Assembly: GCA_900100325.1 (NCBI GenBank)
Contig: LT629697.1
Coordinates: 2,105,423-2,169,422, forward strand
DNA: 64,000 nt
From: Frankineae bacterium MT45
GTDB taxonomy: Bacteria > Actinomycetota > Actinomycetes > Mycobacteriales > Jatrophihabitantaceae
Reading direction: 5' to 3'
Below, in pieces: positions 63,406 to 64,000 of this stretch. Every line of letters starts with the position of its first letter. Within the stretch, counting starts at the first letter, position 1. A program made the position numbers and the translations under genes. Below the pieces are notes generated by a model that worked only from the letters and a program-made list of their open reading frames with translations, was not told the origin of the DNA and did not search any database.

Positions 63406-64000
63406 TCAGACCTTCTGGACGTCGGCGTAGAGGCCCGTGATGAGCACCGAGCACTGCTTCTCGACCACGTTGCGCTTGAGCTTCAGCGAGGGTGTGAGTT
63501 CGCCGGTGGCCTCGGTCCAGTCGGTGGGGAGGATGACGAACTTGCGGATCGCCTCGGCCTTGCTGACGGCCTTGTTGGCGTCGTCGATGGCCAACTGGAT
63601 CTCGGCGTGCAGCGCCGGGTCGTCGACGACGTCGGCCAGCGGCGTGGTCTCCGGGCGGTCGGCACTCTTCAGCCAGGTCGGGAAGGCCTCCGGATCGATC
63701 GTTACCAGCGCCGAGATGTAGGGCTGTCCGTCGCCGACGACGAGACACTGACTCACCAGCCAGTGCGCCCGAACCCGATCCTCCAGCACGGCCGGGGCGA
63801 CGTTCTTACCGCCGGCCGTCACCAGGATCTCCTTCTTTCTGCCGGTGATCTTGATGTAGCCGTCGGAGTCGATCTCGCCGATGTCGCCGCTGTGGAACCA
63901 GCCGTCAGCGTCGATGGCCTCACTCGTGGCTGCTTCATTGCGCCAGTACCGGTCGAAGACGAGGGTGCCGTGAATCAGCAGTTCGCCGTCGTCGGCGACC
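63406..64000 (-). CDS. long-chain fatty acid-CoA ligase (C-terminal part, start outside window)
   Basis: About 197 residues of the C-terminal end. The frame is open to the window edge and reads GWFHSGDIGEIDSDGYIKIT with GRKKEILVTAGGKNVAP, which holds the adenylation Asp and hinge of the AMP-binding superfamily; later, SLKLKRNVVEKQ contains the catalytic Lys region. It matches the FadD15/long-chain acyl-CoA synthetase type that has the YADV-like tail. It activates fatty acids to acyl-CoA. The position next to pimB agrees with Rv2187. Confidence 0.92.
   Translation of the reverse strand, partial: VADDGELLIHGTLVFDRYWRNEAATSEAIDADGWFHSGDIGEIDSDGYIKITGRKKEILVTAGGKNVAPAVLEDRVRAHWLVSQCLVVGDGQPYISALVTIDPEAFPTWLKSADRPETTPLADVVDDPALHAEIQLAIDDANKAVSKAEAIRKFVILPTDWTEATGELTPSLKLKRNVVEKQCSVLITGLYADVQKV

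Overview
The window is high-GC, gene-dense DNA from an actinobacterium. Supporting signs are an actinobacterial bc1-aa3 respiratory set (diheme QcrC, three-helix QcrA, lipoprotein CtaC, CtaF), two type I glutamine synthetases flanking glnE, PimB-type mannosyltransferase, F420 metabolism, a sortase-E type LAATG wall anchor, many GTG starts and many apparently leaderless genes. Read from right to left, the order fadD15 / pimB / Rv2189c-like / Rv2190c-like / Rv2191-like / trpD / ctaE-qcrCAB / ctaF-ctaC / asnB / adoK / erpA-like / DUF3043 / cobT / gcvT / pepA / lpd-sucB / lipB-lipA / DUF4191 / RDD / glnA1 / glnE / glnA2 / panB / RNase H-CobC / zinc ribbon / Nif3 follows, from memory, the Mycobacterium tuberculosis Rv2187-Rv2230 block. 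The organism is not a mycobacterium (extra genes, GlnR-like operator, no mycolate genes seen). A Frankiales or Jatrophihabitans-like lineage is only a guess.

Layout. 1-6037: 3' part of a giant wall-anchored surface protein. 5996-8216: flotillin-like SPFH protein with a small OB-fold partner, then a PLDc_N membrane protein. 8340-11481: Nif3 / zinc ribbon / RNase HI-phosphatase operon joined by GTGA overlaps. 11530-13658: TauE-like permease, rnpB RNA, a small conserved protein and a lysine-rich histone-H1-like protein. 13824-18802: F420 reductase, panB, nadE, lipoprotein L,D-transpeptidase. 18946-28325: nitrogen cluster (glnA2, amidotransferase, glnE, PAP2 protein, glnA1, RDD, DUF4191). 28369-37019: lipoate synthesis (lipA, lipB), peptidase E, Ser/Thr kinase, SDR, E2 (sucB) and E3 (lpd) of 2-oxoacid dehydrogenase. 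37044-42735: pepA, gcvT, cobT, small protein, TetR regulator, DUF3043. 42855-48080: DoxD-Rieske fusion, erpA-like, adoK, PemK-like protein, asnB. 48115-54817: respiratory complex III/IV genes. 55092-59377: receiver-like protein, trpD, Lrp-type RAM protein, DEDDh/GIY-YIG nuclease, Cys-rich small protein. 59378-63358: c-di-AMP riboswitch, NlpC/P60 hydrolase, degenerate gluzincin-like protein, pimB. The 3' part of a fatty acyl-CoA ligase gene closes the window.

How the genes work together. LipB/LipA make the lipoyl cofactor used by SucB, whose dihydrolipoyl arm is reoxidised by Lpd; GcvT works with another lipoyl protein. GlnE adenylylates GlnA1, which carries the target Tyr motif and a GlnR-like operator. 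CobT makes alpha-ribazole phosphate and the CobC-like domain fused to RNase H could dephosphorylate it. The qcr/cta genes form one electron-transport supercomplex. The wall genes (L,D-transpeptidase, NlpC/P60, LAATG protein) act outside the membrane.

Most interesting signals: a c-di-AMP (ydaO) riboswitch before the NlpC/P60 gene; back-to-back PafBC-type DNA-damage promoter motifs between the repair-like nuclease gene and an uncharacterised Cys-rich small gene; a GlnR-type operator before glnA1; tandem repeats copied from the 3' ends of two genes; and a secreted metalloprotease-like protein whose HExxH motif has lost its second His. No CRISPR array, IS element, prophage, tRNA or complete toxin-antitoxin pair was seen.
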